A stretch of DNA of 28,136 bases, from positions 1 to 28,136 of the forward strand of contig DAHJ01000031.1 of assembly GCA_002495905.1 (NCBI GenBank), read 5' to 3'. A model generated the notes under the pieces. It saw nothing but the letters and a program-made list of their open reading frames with translations. It ran no database searches and was not told where the DNA came from. This document shows, in pieces, positions 7,824 through 15,102 of this stretch. Both the position numbers and the translations under genes were made by a program. The DNA comes from Thaumarchaeota archaeon UBA223 (GTDB lineage Archaea > Thermoproteota > Nitrososphaeria > Nitrososphaerales > UBA57). Position 1 is the stretch's first letter, and each line of letters starts with the position of its first letter.

Positions 7824-7937
7824 GGGTCCTTAGCTCAGCCAGGTAGTATAAATTCCTAGAGCACCGGACTTTTATCATCAGGAAAGAAATCCGGTGGCCA
7901 GGGGTCCGAATTCCTAATGGAAATCCCCTAGGACCCG
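7824..7937 (+). tRNA. tRNA-Lys(TTT) with three introns
   Basis: Acceptor GGGTCCT/AGGACCC, D-stem GCTC/GAGC, anticodon stem CCGGA/TCCGG and T-stem AGGGG/CCCCT are all intact. The gene is 114 bases for a 74-base mature tRNA. The extra 40 bases fall in three places: 13 in the D-stem (7847-7859, TATAAATTCCTAG), 14 at the usual archaeal site after base 37 (7875-7888) and 13 in the T-loop (within 7905-7924, containing hairpin TTCC-TAAT-GGAA). After splicing the anticodon loop is CTTTTAA, anticodon TTT at 7871-7873. The deduced T-loop TCCGAAT has C instead of T at position 55, which is odd for a working tRNA. Confidence 0.86.
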
Positions 7938-7986
7938 CATTTATCAACTGACTTAAATGTGAAGTTAAGGAAAGAAAATATCATAG

Positions 7987-8700
7987 ATGAAAGATTTTCA
8001 AAAAAAGAATGTTGACTCAAAATTCACAGTAGTGAGACTCAGTATTTCTGGAGAAAAATTTGAAATTTTAGTTGATCCAGACCATGCATTAAAATATAAA
8101 AAAGGTGAAACTCACGAGTATGAAAAAGCAATAGCTTTTGATGAAATATACTCAGATGCTAACAAAGGAATCAGGATTTCAGATGAAAAGTTAAAAAAAC
8201 ATCTAAAAACAGACAATAATCAAGAAGCACTGAAGATAATTCTAGAAAAAGGTGAATTGCTATTAAATACACAGCAACGAAAACAAAAAATTGAAGAGAA
8301 AAGAAGGCAAATTATAACAATAATTGCAGGAAATTATGTAGACCCAAAGACCAAGATACCACATCCGCCACAAAGAATAGAACAAGCATTATTAGAAGCA
8401 AGAGTAAGTATTGATCCAATAAAAGATACTGAAGAGCAAGTTAAAGGAATAATTGAAAAATTAAGAAAGATAATTCCGATGAAATCAGAGACTAGTAGAT
8501 TAAAGATTATAATTCCAGCACAATATGCGCCGCAATCAATTGGATTATTAAAGAAATTTGGAACTGTTGAGTCAGAAGAATGGCAGAACGACGGGTCATT
8601 AAATACCATAATTGTCCTTTCACCAGGTTCAAAGATAACACTAATCGATAAGTTGAATTCATTGACTAAAGGTAATATAATAGCAGATTCGATAGAATAA
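7987..8700 (+). CDS. sbds: Ribosome maturation protein SBDS (Sdo1 homologue)
   Basis: Archaeal SBDS, which with EF-2-like GTPases matures the large ribosomal subunit. The 237-residue protein has the N-terminal FYSH domain (KFTVVRLSISGEKFEILVDP, residues about 10-90), the helical middle domain (QRKQKIEEKRRQIITIIAGNY, then PHPPQRIEQAL) and a C-terminal ferredoxin-like domain. It opens the conserved archaeal superoperon sbds-rrp4-rrp41-rrp42-eL43-pcc1-pfdB, with rrp4 starting two bases after its stop. Family call is secure. Confidence 0.97.
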   Translation: MKDFQKKNVDSKFTVVRLSISGEKFEILVDPDHALKYKKGETHEYEKAIAFDEIYSDANKGIRISDEKLKKHLKTDNNQEALKIILEKGELLLNTQQRKQKIEEKRRQIITIIAGNYVDPKTKIPHPPQRIEQALLEARVSIDPIKDTEEQVKGIIEKLRKIIPMKSETSRLKIIIPAQYAPQSIGLLKKFGTVESEEWQNDGSLNTIIVLSPGSKITLIDKLNSLTKGNIIADSIE

Positions 8701-8702
8701 TA

Positions 8703-9377
8703 ATGAAAACAAATTCAATCGAAAGAAAATATGTTATTCCTGGAGATGTGATAATTCAAGGAGATCACAAGCCAAGTACTAATGTAATAAAACAAGGCAA
8801 TAAAATCATTAGTACAAAGATAGGAATGGCAGAGATTTCATATAATGGTGTAAAGGTAATTCCATTAAATGGAACATATATTCCTAGAACGGATGATGTC
8901 GTAATAGGAAAAGTTGTAGAAATGAACGGATTTGCATGGGAAGTTGATATTAATTCATGGTTTTTTGGAATATTAACTGGTTCTGCAGTATTTGGTAAAC
9001 AATTCTCATCGTCAAGAGATTCTATGAGGTCACAATTCAACAAAGGTGATTGTCTAGTAGCAAAAATACTTTCGTTCGATAGAACAAGAGATCCATTAAT
9101 TTCAATTAGTGGACCAGGTTTAGGTAAAATAAAAGAAGGTGAAATAGCATACATTACATCTTCAAAAATTCCTAGAGTAATAGGTAAAAAAGGAGCCATG
9201 ATTAAATTGATAGAAGAAAACACTAATTGTCATTTAACAATTGGACAAAATGGAGCCATACTATTGAAAGGAACAGATGATGCAAGGCTAAAAGCAAAAA
9301 GTGCAATTGAATTAATAGGAAATAATGCACATTTATCTGATCTCAACGATAGAGTTATAAGTTTAATATCAAAGTGA
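8703..9377 (+). CDS. rrp4: Exosome RNA-binding cap subunit Rrp4
   Basis: Cap subunit of the archaeal RNA exosome that recruits RNA to the Rrp41/Rrp42 hexamer. The 224 residues show the N-terminal domain (VIPGDVI), an S1 domain (about 60-130; VVIGKVVEMNGFAWEVDINS) and a KH domain with the GxxG loop in PRVIGKKGAMI near residue 160. The two-base gap after sbds and six-base gap before rrp41 indicate co-transcription with the catalytic core genes. Confidence 0.96.
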   Translation: MKTNSIERKYVIPGDVIIQGDHKPSTNVIKQGNKIISTKIGMAEISYNGVKVIPLNGTYIPRTDDVVIGKVVEMNGFAWEVDINSWFFGILTGSAVFGKQFSSSRDSMRSQFNKGDCLVAKILSFDRTRDPLISISGPGLGKIKEGEIAYITSSKIPRVIGKKGAMIKLIEENTNCHLTIGQNGAILLKGTDDARLKAKSAIELIGNNAHLSDLNDRVISLISK

Positions 9378-9383
9378 TTAATA

Positions 9384-10103
9384 TTGTCAGAAAATAATAT
9401 TGAGAGGATTAGTGGAAGAGCTACTGATGAACTTCGTAATGTTTCAATTAAAGCAGGAGTAATAAAAAATGCAGATGGTTCTGCGTTAATTGAATTTGGT
9501 AAAAATAAGATAATGGCAGCTGTATTTGGACCAAAAGAAGTACATCCAAAACATATGATGGTATCAGACAGAGCAATAATTAAATGCAGATATCACATGA
9601 TGCCGTTTTCTACAGATACAAGAAAACGACCAAACTTATCAAGAAGAGAAATAGAAATATCCAAAGTAATTAGAGAAGCTGTGCAACCAGCTATCATTAT
9701 GGAAAATTACCCAAGAACTGCAATCGAAATATATATTGAGATTCTTCAGTCTGATGGAGGTTCTAGATGTGCGGCAATAAATGCAGCTTCTACTGCATTA
9801 GCAGATGCAGGGATTAACATGAGAGATTTAGTATCTGCATGTGCAGCAGGTAAAGCAAATGGTCAAGTGGTACTTGATGTAGATGATCAAGAAGATAAAA
9901 CAGGAGAAGCAGACATGCCAATTGCAATGTTACCTAATATGGATTTAATTACACTATTCCAATTAGATGGAAATTTATCAAAAGAAGAATTTGATCAAGC
10001 ATTAGAATTAGCAAAGATAGGTTGTAATAAGTTATACAATTTACAGAAAGATGCATTATCAGAAAAATACTTCAACGAGAATAATGGAAAAGAGGAGGAA
10101 TAA
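9384..10103 (+). CDS. rrp41: Exosome catalytic subunit Rrp41 (RNase PH fold)
   Basis: Phosphorolytic 3'-5' exoribonuclease subunit of the exosome. The 239-residue protein carries RNase PH signatures: RPNLSRREIEISKVIREA for phosphate and RNA contacts, then QSDGGSRCAAINAAS, and the catalytic acidic patch DQEDKTGEADMPIAM. The start is TTG at 9384, giving MSENNIERISGRATDELR; no ATG lies between the rrp4 stop and the conserved region, so TTG is the only reasonable choice. The stop is followed after three bases by rrp42. Confidence 0.96.
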   Translation: MSENNIERISGRATDELRNVSIKAGVIKNADGSALIEFGKNKIMAAVFGPKEVHPKHMMVSDRAIIKCRYHMMPFSTDTRKRPNLSRREIEISKVIREAVQPAIIMENYPRTAIEIYIEILQSDGGSRCAAINAASTALADAGINMRDLVSACAAGKANGQVVLDVDDQEDKTGEADMPIAMLPNMDLITLFQLDGNLSKEEFDQALELAKIGCNKLYNLQKDALSEKYFNENNGKEEE

Positions 10104-10106
10104 TAA

Positions 10107-10934
10107 ATGCCTGCAGTGAAAAAACATAGAATTGTAGATTCAATTACTTTAGACAGTATAATGTCAAGTCTATCAGATTCTAAAAGAATTGATGGTAGAG
10201 GATTATTAGACTATAGAGATATTGAAATTGAAACAAATATTCTTAAAGATAAAACTAATGGTTCTGCTAAAGTAAAAATAGGTGATACGGAAGTATGGGC
10301 AGGAGTGAAAGTTGAAACCGCTAATCCATTTCCAGATACGCCTGCAGAAGGAGTAATGACTTGTAATGCAGAAATGTTGCCAATTTGTTCACAATATATT
10401 GAACCAGGGCCTCCTGATGAAGATACAATAGAATTATCAAGAGTATCAGATAGAGGAATAAGGGAATCAGGAATGATTGATGTCTCAGAACTATGTATCA
10501 AAGAAGGAGAATTAGTATACTCGGTATATATTGATGTGGCAGTAATCAATGAAGATGGAAATCTATTTGATGCAGTAGCTTATGCAGGAACAGCAGCATT
10601 ACTAGGAGCAGATATGTCAAAATTTACTATCGAAGATGATGAGGTAAAAATGCTTGAAGAAAGACAAAAATTACCAATAAAATCATTACCTATTTCAACA
10701 ACATTTGCAAAAATTGGTGACAAAATAATAATTGATCCAAATGCAGATGAACAAGAAATTGCATCAGCAAGACTAACTCTAGTAACTGATGAAAATGGAA
10801 AATATGTATCAGCTCAAAAAGGAAAGCCCGGTGGTTTTACATTTGATGAACTAAAAGAATTATCTACAATCTCAAAAGATAAAGGAGAGGAAATAAGAAA
10901 TAAAATTAAAGAGGCAGTAGAGAATGGCGCGTAA
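10107..10934 (+). CDS. rrp42: Exosome structural subunit Rrp42 (RNase PH fold)
   Basis: Non-catalytic RNase PH-like partner that alternates with Rrp41 in the exosome hexamer. The 275 residues contain RIDGRGLLDYRDIEIE near the N-terminus and VYIDVAVINEDGNLFDAV; the acidic catalytic patch seen in Rrp41 is missing, as expected. The reading frame ends 11 bases inside the start of the eL43 gene, so the two are translationally linked. Confidence 0.96.
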   Translation: MPAVKKHRIVDSITLDSIMSSLSDSKRIDGRGLLDYRDIEIETNILKDKTNGSAKVKIGDTEVWAGVKVETANPFPDTPAEGVMTCNAEMLPICSQYIEPGPPDEDTIELSRVSDRGIRESGMIDVSELCIKEGELVYSVYIDVAVINEDGNLFDAVAYAGTAALLGADMSKFTIEDDEVKMLEERQKLPIKSLPISTTFAKIGDKIIIDPNADEQEIASARLTLVTDENGKYVSAQKGKPGGFTFDELKELSTISKDKGEEIRNKIKEAVENGA

Positions 10935-11139
10935 AACAAAAACTACAACAGAATTTGGGGCAAAATTTGGTTCTTCAGTAAGAAAGAAGTACACGAAAGC
11001 AACAACAAATCTTAGACAAAAAAGGAATTGTCCTGAGTGTAATTCAATCAAGTTCAAAAGAGTAGCTATAGGAATATGGGCATGTGATAAATGCGGGTAT
11101 AAAGTAGCGGATTCAGCTTATGAAACAACCACAGTATAA
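10924..11139 (+). CDS. rpl37ae: 50S ribosomal protein eL43 (L37Ae)
   Basis: Large-subunit ribosomal protein with a C4 zinc ribbon: CPEC near residue 36 and CDKC near residue 54, with the family stretch IGIWACDKCGYKVADSAY. The 71-residue length is usual for archaea. The N-terminus is basic and Thr-rich. It overlaps the end of rrp42 by 11 bases and the start of pcc1 by 20 bases, so it sits in the middle of one transcript. Confidence 0.95.
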   Translation: MARKTKTTTEFGAKFGSSVRKKYTKATTNLRQKRNCPECNSIKFKRVAIGIWACDKCGYKVADSAYETTTV

Positions 11140-11353
11140 AATTTCATCTAGAATAAAAATAAAATCCAATAAGAAATCATCCAAATTAGTAGAACAATCA
11201 ATTAAACAAGATATAGAAGAAACAGACTCTGTCTTTTCTAAGAATGAGAGTCTAATACTAGAAATAAATGCAAAGGAAATATCCGAATTACGTGCAAAAT
11301 TATCATCCCATGTACGCGCAGCAAATGTTTCATATGATATAGTATTAGAATAA
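11120..11353 (+). CDS. pcc1: KEOPS complex subunit Pcc1
   Basis: Small dimerising subunit of KEOPS, which makes the t6A modification at tRNA position 37. The 77-residue protein fits the Pcc1 pattern: a first beta strand (YKISSRIKIKS), a helix with Lys/Gln-rich face, then ILEINAKEISELRAKLSSHVRAA, where the RAxLxSxxR core is typical. The ATG lies 20 bases inside the eL43 gene; no later start keeps the first strand. In many archaea rpoP separates eL43 and pcc1; here it is absent. Short length limits certainty, but context supports it strongly. Confidence 0.86.
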   Translation: MKQPQYKISSRIKIKSNKKSSKLVEQSIKQDIEETDSVFSKNESLILEINAKEISELRAKLSSHVRAANVSYDIVLE

Positions 11354-11354
11354 A

Positions 11355-11364
11355 GATTTATTTA
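11355..11364 (+). promoter_or_regulatory. TATA-like box for pfdB
   Basis: GATTTATTTA is centred about 30 bases before the pfdB ATG at 11390, in the only gap (36 bases) between pcc1 and pfdB. This suggests prefoldin beta has its own leaderless promoter besides read-through from the superoperon. Confidence 0.35.
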
Positions 11365-11389
11365 CATTAAAAATCAAAACGATTACAGT

Positions 11390-11761
11390 ATGAGTAATCA
11401 AGATGTGCCACCATGGTTAAGAGAACAATTAGAAAGATATGAACAACTACAGCAGAATTTACAATCAGTTTTAGTACAAAAACAACAAATTGATTTAGAG
11501 ATAATTGAAATTGATAAAGCATTAGCCGAATTAGAGAAATCAGCAGATGATGTTAAAGTATACAAATCAGCAGGAACAGTAATGGTATCTAGCAATAAAA
11601 CAGATGTAGTAAAGGATTTAACAGAATCAAAGGATCTTTCTAATACAAAATTATCAGTATTAAATAAACAAGAAGAAAGACTAAAAGAGAATATTAAAGA
11701 AGTACAAACAAAACTTGATGAATCAATGAAACGAGGAGCAGCAGGTACCAATCCTCAATAA
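11390..11761 (+). CDS. pfdB: Prefoldin subunit beta
   Basis: Subunit of the hexameric prefoldin chaperone that passes unfolded proteins to the thermosome. The 123 residues form two long helices (about 8-50 and 78-115) with a beta-hairpin connection containing DDVKVYKSAGTVMV, the typical prefoldin-beta link. The N-terminus PPWLREQLERYEQLQQNLQ is characteristic. It follows pcc1 in the same order as in other archaea. Confidence 0.95.
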   Translation: MSNQDVPPWLREQLERYEQLQQNLQSVLVQKQQIDLEIIEIDKALAELEKSADDVKVYKSAGTVMVSSNKTDVVKDLTESKDLSNTKLSVLNKQEERLKENIKEVQTKLDESMKRGAAGTNPQ

Positions 11762-11793
11762 TCTTATTATGTAATCAGAATTTATCAGAAATA

Positions 11794-12636
11794 ATGTCTG
11801 TAAAAGATTTAATAAGATTCGATAATTTTTCATTCAAATACAATTCAAGAAATGACAAAGTATTAGAAGACATCAATCTAAATATTAAAAAAAATGAAAT
11901 TACAGTATTAGCTGGACCAACAGGATGTGGTAAATCTACATTATTAAGAGCAATTGTAGGTCTGATACCAAACATGTATGAAGGAGAATATACAGGAGAA
12001 GTAACAGTAGATGGAATAAGAATCAGAGATGCTGAAATAAAGGAGATAGCAAAAAGAGTAGGATTTGTATTTCAAAATCCAGAAAATCAGATCTTTATGT
12101 TTTCAGTAGAAAGAGACATTGCGTTTGGATTAGAGAATTTATCACTTGAACAAGAAATAATTAAAAATAGAATAGAGGAGACAATGAAAACGCTAAACAT
12201 CACACATTTAGCAAAAAAAGCACCTCATGAATTGTCAGATGGGCAAAAGCAAAGAACTGCATTAGCAGGAGTTTTAGCAATGGAGCCAAAAATATTAATT
12301 TTAGATGAACCGACGTCATTGTTAGATCCAAAAACTGCGACAGAATTCATGGAATTAATGAATAAATTATGCAAAGAAAGAGAAATGTCAATAATTATTG
12401 TAGAACATAGATTAGATTTAGTATTAAAATATGCAGATAGACTAATTGTTCTATCTAATGGAAAAGTAATTTCGAATGATACGCCGGAGAACGTATTCGA
12501 TTATAAAAAAGAAGTAATTCCGGAATTAAGTGTTCCATTTTCTACCAAGCTATATAGAGAATTAGCAAAGAACTCTATGAAATTTTCTAAACCAGTTACT
12601 GGCGTAGAAGAGATGATAAAAGAGGTAAAAAAATAA
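11794..12636 (+). CDS. ecfA1: ECF transporter ATPase, EcfA1-like
   Basis: ATP-binding subunit of an energy-coupling factor (vitamin or metal) transporter. Motifs: Walker A GPTGCGKST (41-49), Q-loop FQNPENQIFMFSVERDIAFG (the ENQ..FSVE..IAFG stretch is typical of EcfA), signature LSDGQ (147-151, with Asp where Gly is usual), Walker B LILDEPTSLLD with Asp171-Glu172 and switch His205. The second ATPase begins two bases after its stop and EcfT follows, so this is a three-gene operon. TATA-like CTTATTAT at 11763-11770 lies about 28 bases upstream of the ATG. Confidence 0.93.
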   Translation: MSVKDLIRFDNFSFKYNSRNDKVLEDINLNIKKNEITVLAGPTGCGKSTLLRAIVGLIPNMYEGEYTGEVTVDGIRIRDAEIKEIAKRVGFVFQNPENQIFMFSVERDIAFGLENLSLEQEIIKNRIEETMKTLNITHLAKKAPHELSDGQKQRTALAGVLAMEPKILILDEPTSLLDPKTATEFMELMNKLCKEREMSIIIVEHRLDLVLKYADRLIVLSNGKVISNDTPENVFDYKKEVIPELSVPFSTKLYRELAKNSMKFSKPVTGVEEMIKEVKK

Positions 12637-12638
12637 TC

Positions 12639-13448
12639 ATGATAAAATTTGAAGATGTTAGTTATAACCACCCGGATGGAACTAATGCATTAAACGATAT
12701 TAATTTAGAAATTCCAGAGAATTCTATAACGGCAATTGTAGGAAATAATGGAGCAGGAAAGACTACACTTGTCAAACATATTAATGGATTGTTAAAGCCA
12801 ACAACAGGCACAGTGAGTATAAAGAACAACAATACAAAAGAATCATCGGTAGCAGAATTATCAAGAGATGTAGGAATGGTATTTCAGAATGCAAATCATC
12901 AACTATTTGCAGATACAGTAGAGAATGAAATATTATTTGGATTAAATAATTTTGGATTTAGTGAAGAATTCATAAAAGAGAGATATGAATTTGTTATTGA
13001 ATTATTTAATTTAAGAAAATATGAGAACATATCTCCATTAAAATTAAGTGGAGGTGAAAAGAAGCGAGTATGTTTGGCATCGGTATTAGCGTGGAATCCA
13101 GGAATATTGATATTAGATGAACCAACAGTAGGCCAAGATGAGTTGCAAAAAACAGTATTATTAGAATTCATTGATCAACTAAATAAAAATAATAAAACAG
13201 TGATAGTGATTTCACATGATATAGAATTCCTTTGGAGATTACAGCCAAACATAGTAACAATGTCTGAGGGAAGAATTATTCAAATAGGTAGTCCAGAAAA
13301 GATATTCAGAAATAAAGAATTAATGGAAAAAGTAGGAATAGTACCTCCGCAAATAATTAAGATATTTGAAGGAATTGGAATAAAGGATAAAACCCCACTA
13401 AGTTTAGAAGATTCATGTAAGGTTATTAGAGAATTGAGGAATCACTAA
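12639..13448 (+). CDS. ecfA2: ECF transporter ATPase, EcfA2-like
   Basis: Second ATPase of the ECF module. Walker A GNNGAGKTT (35-43), Q-loop FQNANHQLFADTVENEILFG, canonical signature LSGGE (136-140), Walker B LILDEPTVGQD with Asp160-Glu161, and ISHD switch. With the preceding gene it would form the heterodimeric motor seen in group II ECF transporters. The stop codon is one base from the ecfT start. Confidence 0.93.
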   Translation: MIKFEDVSYNHPDGTNALNDINLEIPENSITAIVGNNGAGKTTLVKHINGLLKPTTGTVSIKNNNTKESSVAELSRDVGMVFQNANHQLFADTVENEILFGLNNFGFSEEFIKERYEFVIELFNLRKYENISPLKLSGGEKKRVCLASVLAWNPGILILDEPTVGQDELQKTVLLEFIDQLNKNNKTVIVISHDIEFLWRLQPNIVTMSEGRIIQIGSPEKIFRNKELMEKVGIVPPQIIKIFEGIGIKDKTPLSLEDSCKVIRELRNH

Positions 13449-13449
13449 T

Positions 13450-14172
13450 ATGCAGTTCATAGCAAACGGATTTATTTATAGAAAAAGTAATTCCATAATT
13501 CACAGACTAGATCCAAGGATTAAATTATTAATTTCCATACAACTATTTACACTTGCATTATTGGTTTCAGATTTATACAATCTGTTAGTAATTTTTACCG
13601 CAATAACAATATTTTCTCTTTTAGGTAGAATAACTCAAAGATTATTAAGGACAATGATATTTGCAACTGGGTTTTCAGCATTAATTTTAATAATTAATTA
13701 TTTTGCAGGTTATAGTTTAATATATTCAATACAGATTGCATTAAGATTTATTTCAATAGTATGTTCTACCTCATTATTTTTCCTAGTAACATCACCTGAT
13801 GAATTAGAATATGTATTAAGGTGGTTTAGGCTTCCAAGAGATTTAGTATTTGCATTTGTAACTTCTGTAAGATTTGTGCCAGTAATATTAATGGATACAT
13901 TACAAATAATGGATGCGCAAAAATCAAGAGGATTAGAATTAGAAAAAGGAAATCCAATTAAAAGAATAAAGAAATTTGTTCCGATATTAGTGCCATTAAT
14001 AATAAACGAAGTAATCAGGAGTGGAGAACTAGCTGAGGCAATGGAATCAAGAGGATATGGAATAAGTAAGAATCCTACATCATTATATTCATTAAAATTA
14101 TCGAACTTTGATATTATTGTAATGATAAGCACAATAATTGCTTTCACGAGTATAATTTTACTAGTATATTAA
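13450..14172 (+). CDS. ecfT: ECF transporter transmembrane coupling protein EcfT
   Basis: Membrane scaffold that links the two ATPases to a substrate-binding S component. The 240-residue protein has hydrophobic segments around residues 26-58, 67-88, 92-114 and 216-238, and the two coupling motifs with Ser-Arg-Gly at 159-161 (AQKSRG) and 200-202 (AMESRGYG), which dock into the ATPases. No small S-component gene is adjacent, so the substrate (biotin, cobalt, other vitamin) cannot be named. Its stop ends one base before the 3' end of the opposite-strand tRNA. Confidence 0.92.
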   Translation: MQFIANGFIYRKSNSIIHRLDPRIKLLISIQLFTLALLVSDLYNLLVIFTAITIFSLLGRITQRLLRTMIFATGFSALILIINYFAGYSLIYSIQIALRFISIVCSTSLFFLVTSPDELEYVLRWFRLPRDLVFAFVTSVRFVPVILMDTLQIMDAQKSRGLELEKGNPIKRIKKFVPILVPLIINEVIRSGELAEAMESRGYGISKNPTSLYSLKLSNFDIIVMISTIIAFTSIILLVY

Positions 14173-14304
14173 TGGGGTCGGCGTGATTTGAACACGCGAT
14201 CACCAGCATTCAAACATAGTCCCCAGGTTAGCCACAAAGAAGTCTGGCATCTTAGACCAAGTTTTCCTAAATAGAATAAATCTAAATAACTAGACAACGA
14301 CCCC
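14173..14304 (-). tRNA. Intron-rich tRNA, isotype unresolved
   Basis: On the minus strand a perfect acceptor stem GGGGTCG/CGACCCC, T-arm GCGTG-TTCAAAT-CACGC and D-stem GTCT/AGAT frame a 132-base gene, about 56 bases longer than a normal tRNA. About 28 extra bases split the D-loop (about 14260-14287). The anticodon loop is also interrupted: 35 bases (14208-14242) lie between the two anticodon-stem strands CCAGA and GCTGG, where 7 are expected. The loop begins CTTCT, which would read TCT (Arg) if taken directly, but base 37 would then come from the 3' exon and pair 31-39 would be A-G. I therefore do not assign the amino acid. Confidence 0.8.
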
Positions 14305-14331
14305 GTAAAATAATTACTTTAATCAAAGTAT

Positions 14332-15102
14332 TTAATTCATATTTAGAAGTTTTAGAATGTGAACATATGTAAGATAGTCTTTATTTGATTTGTATTTCTT
14401 CAACAATAATAGAATTTTGTCTAGATCAATGTCGAATAATTTAGAAAGTAAATGAGAATTTGGACCTCCTATAAACAGATATTGTATACAAGAGGTTAGA
14501 TTTGATGTTTTTCTATTATAGCTAGCTGAATCAAAATCAATAATATTAACACGATGATTAATTATAACATGTTTTCTTAAATCGCTTAACTCCCCATGAT
14601 CAATGCCATGTAAATCTAGAAGATAACATTGATACAATAATGATCTAATTGTATAAACAATAAAATCCATGTTTAGGGAATCCATATCATACAATTCCGA
14701 CAAAACTTTACCTTGTATTAATTCCATAAGGATAAAATTTTTTGAATAAGTAATAATTTTGGGTCCTATTCCGAATGAATTAACAAATGATTGGATTTTT
14801 ACCTCATTTATTAAATTAAGACGAGGGGAATCCAGTCTACGAATTTTTAATGCGTATGCATGATTATTTGAATAAGCTTTTACAACCAATCCTCTAGTAC
14901 CTTTACCAAGAATATGATTACCATAAAGAATAGTAGGTCCAGAAAGTTCAATATATTGAATATCATGATTTTTTAATTCTTGTAATCTTTGTTTAAAGAC
15001 AGTATTTGAGGAATCAGGGTAACAAAGAAGAAAATTCAAGATTTCAGAATTAGCCTTATTTTCAATATCAATATAATTTTGATTCAGTTCCAATAACATC
15101 AC
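14332..15102 (-). CDS. Predicted atypical Ser/Thr protein kinase (COG2112-like)
   Basis: A 256-residue protein with a kinase-like core: glycine loop GKGTRG (66-71), invariant-type Lys86 in YALKIRR, hinge-like ILMELIQGKV, catalytic-loop equivalent HGELSDLRKH (169-178) and metal-loop equivalent IDFDSAS (188-194). The catalytic loop has HGE where typical kinases have HxD, and DFD replaces DFG, as I recall for the archaeal COG2112 group related to RIO/Bud32 kinases. It is not a standard Bud32. It overlaps the end of the CCA-adding enzyme gene by 35 bases, so the two are co-transcribed. The substrate is unknown. Confidence 0.75.
   Translation of the reverse strand: MMLLELNQNYIDIENKANSEILNFLLCYPDSSNTVFKQRLQELKNHDIQYIELSGPTILYGNHILGKGTRGLVVKAYSNNHAYALKIRRLDSPRLNLINEVKIQSFVNSFGIGPKIITYSKNFILMELIQGKVLSELYDMDSLNMDFIVYTIRSLLYQCYLLDLHGIDHGELSDLRKHVIINHRVNIIDFDSASYNRKTSNLTSCIQYLFIGGPNSHLLSKLFDIDLDKILLLLKKYKSNKDYLTYVHILKLLNMN

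Noticed and set aside
8765..9223. A 152-codon minus-strand frame opposite rrp4
   Set aside because: Rrp4 S1 and KH motifs are on the plus strand; the opposite frame is Ile/Ser/Pro-rich with no motif.
13710..14147. A 145-codon minus-strand frame opposite ecfT
   Set aside because: EcfT has both coupling motifs and fits its operon; the opposing frame is an antisense by-product.
14332..15102. Reading the kinase as Bud32 of KEOPS
   Set aside because: The HGE and DFD loops and the long N-terminal region fit the COG2112 group better than Bud32.
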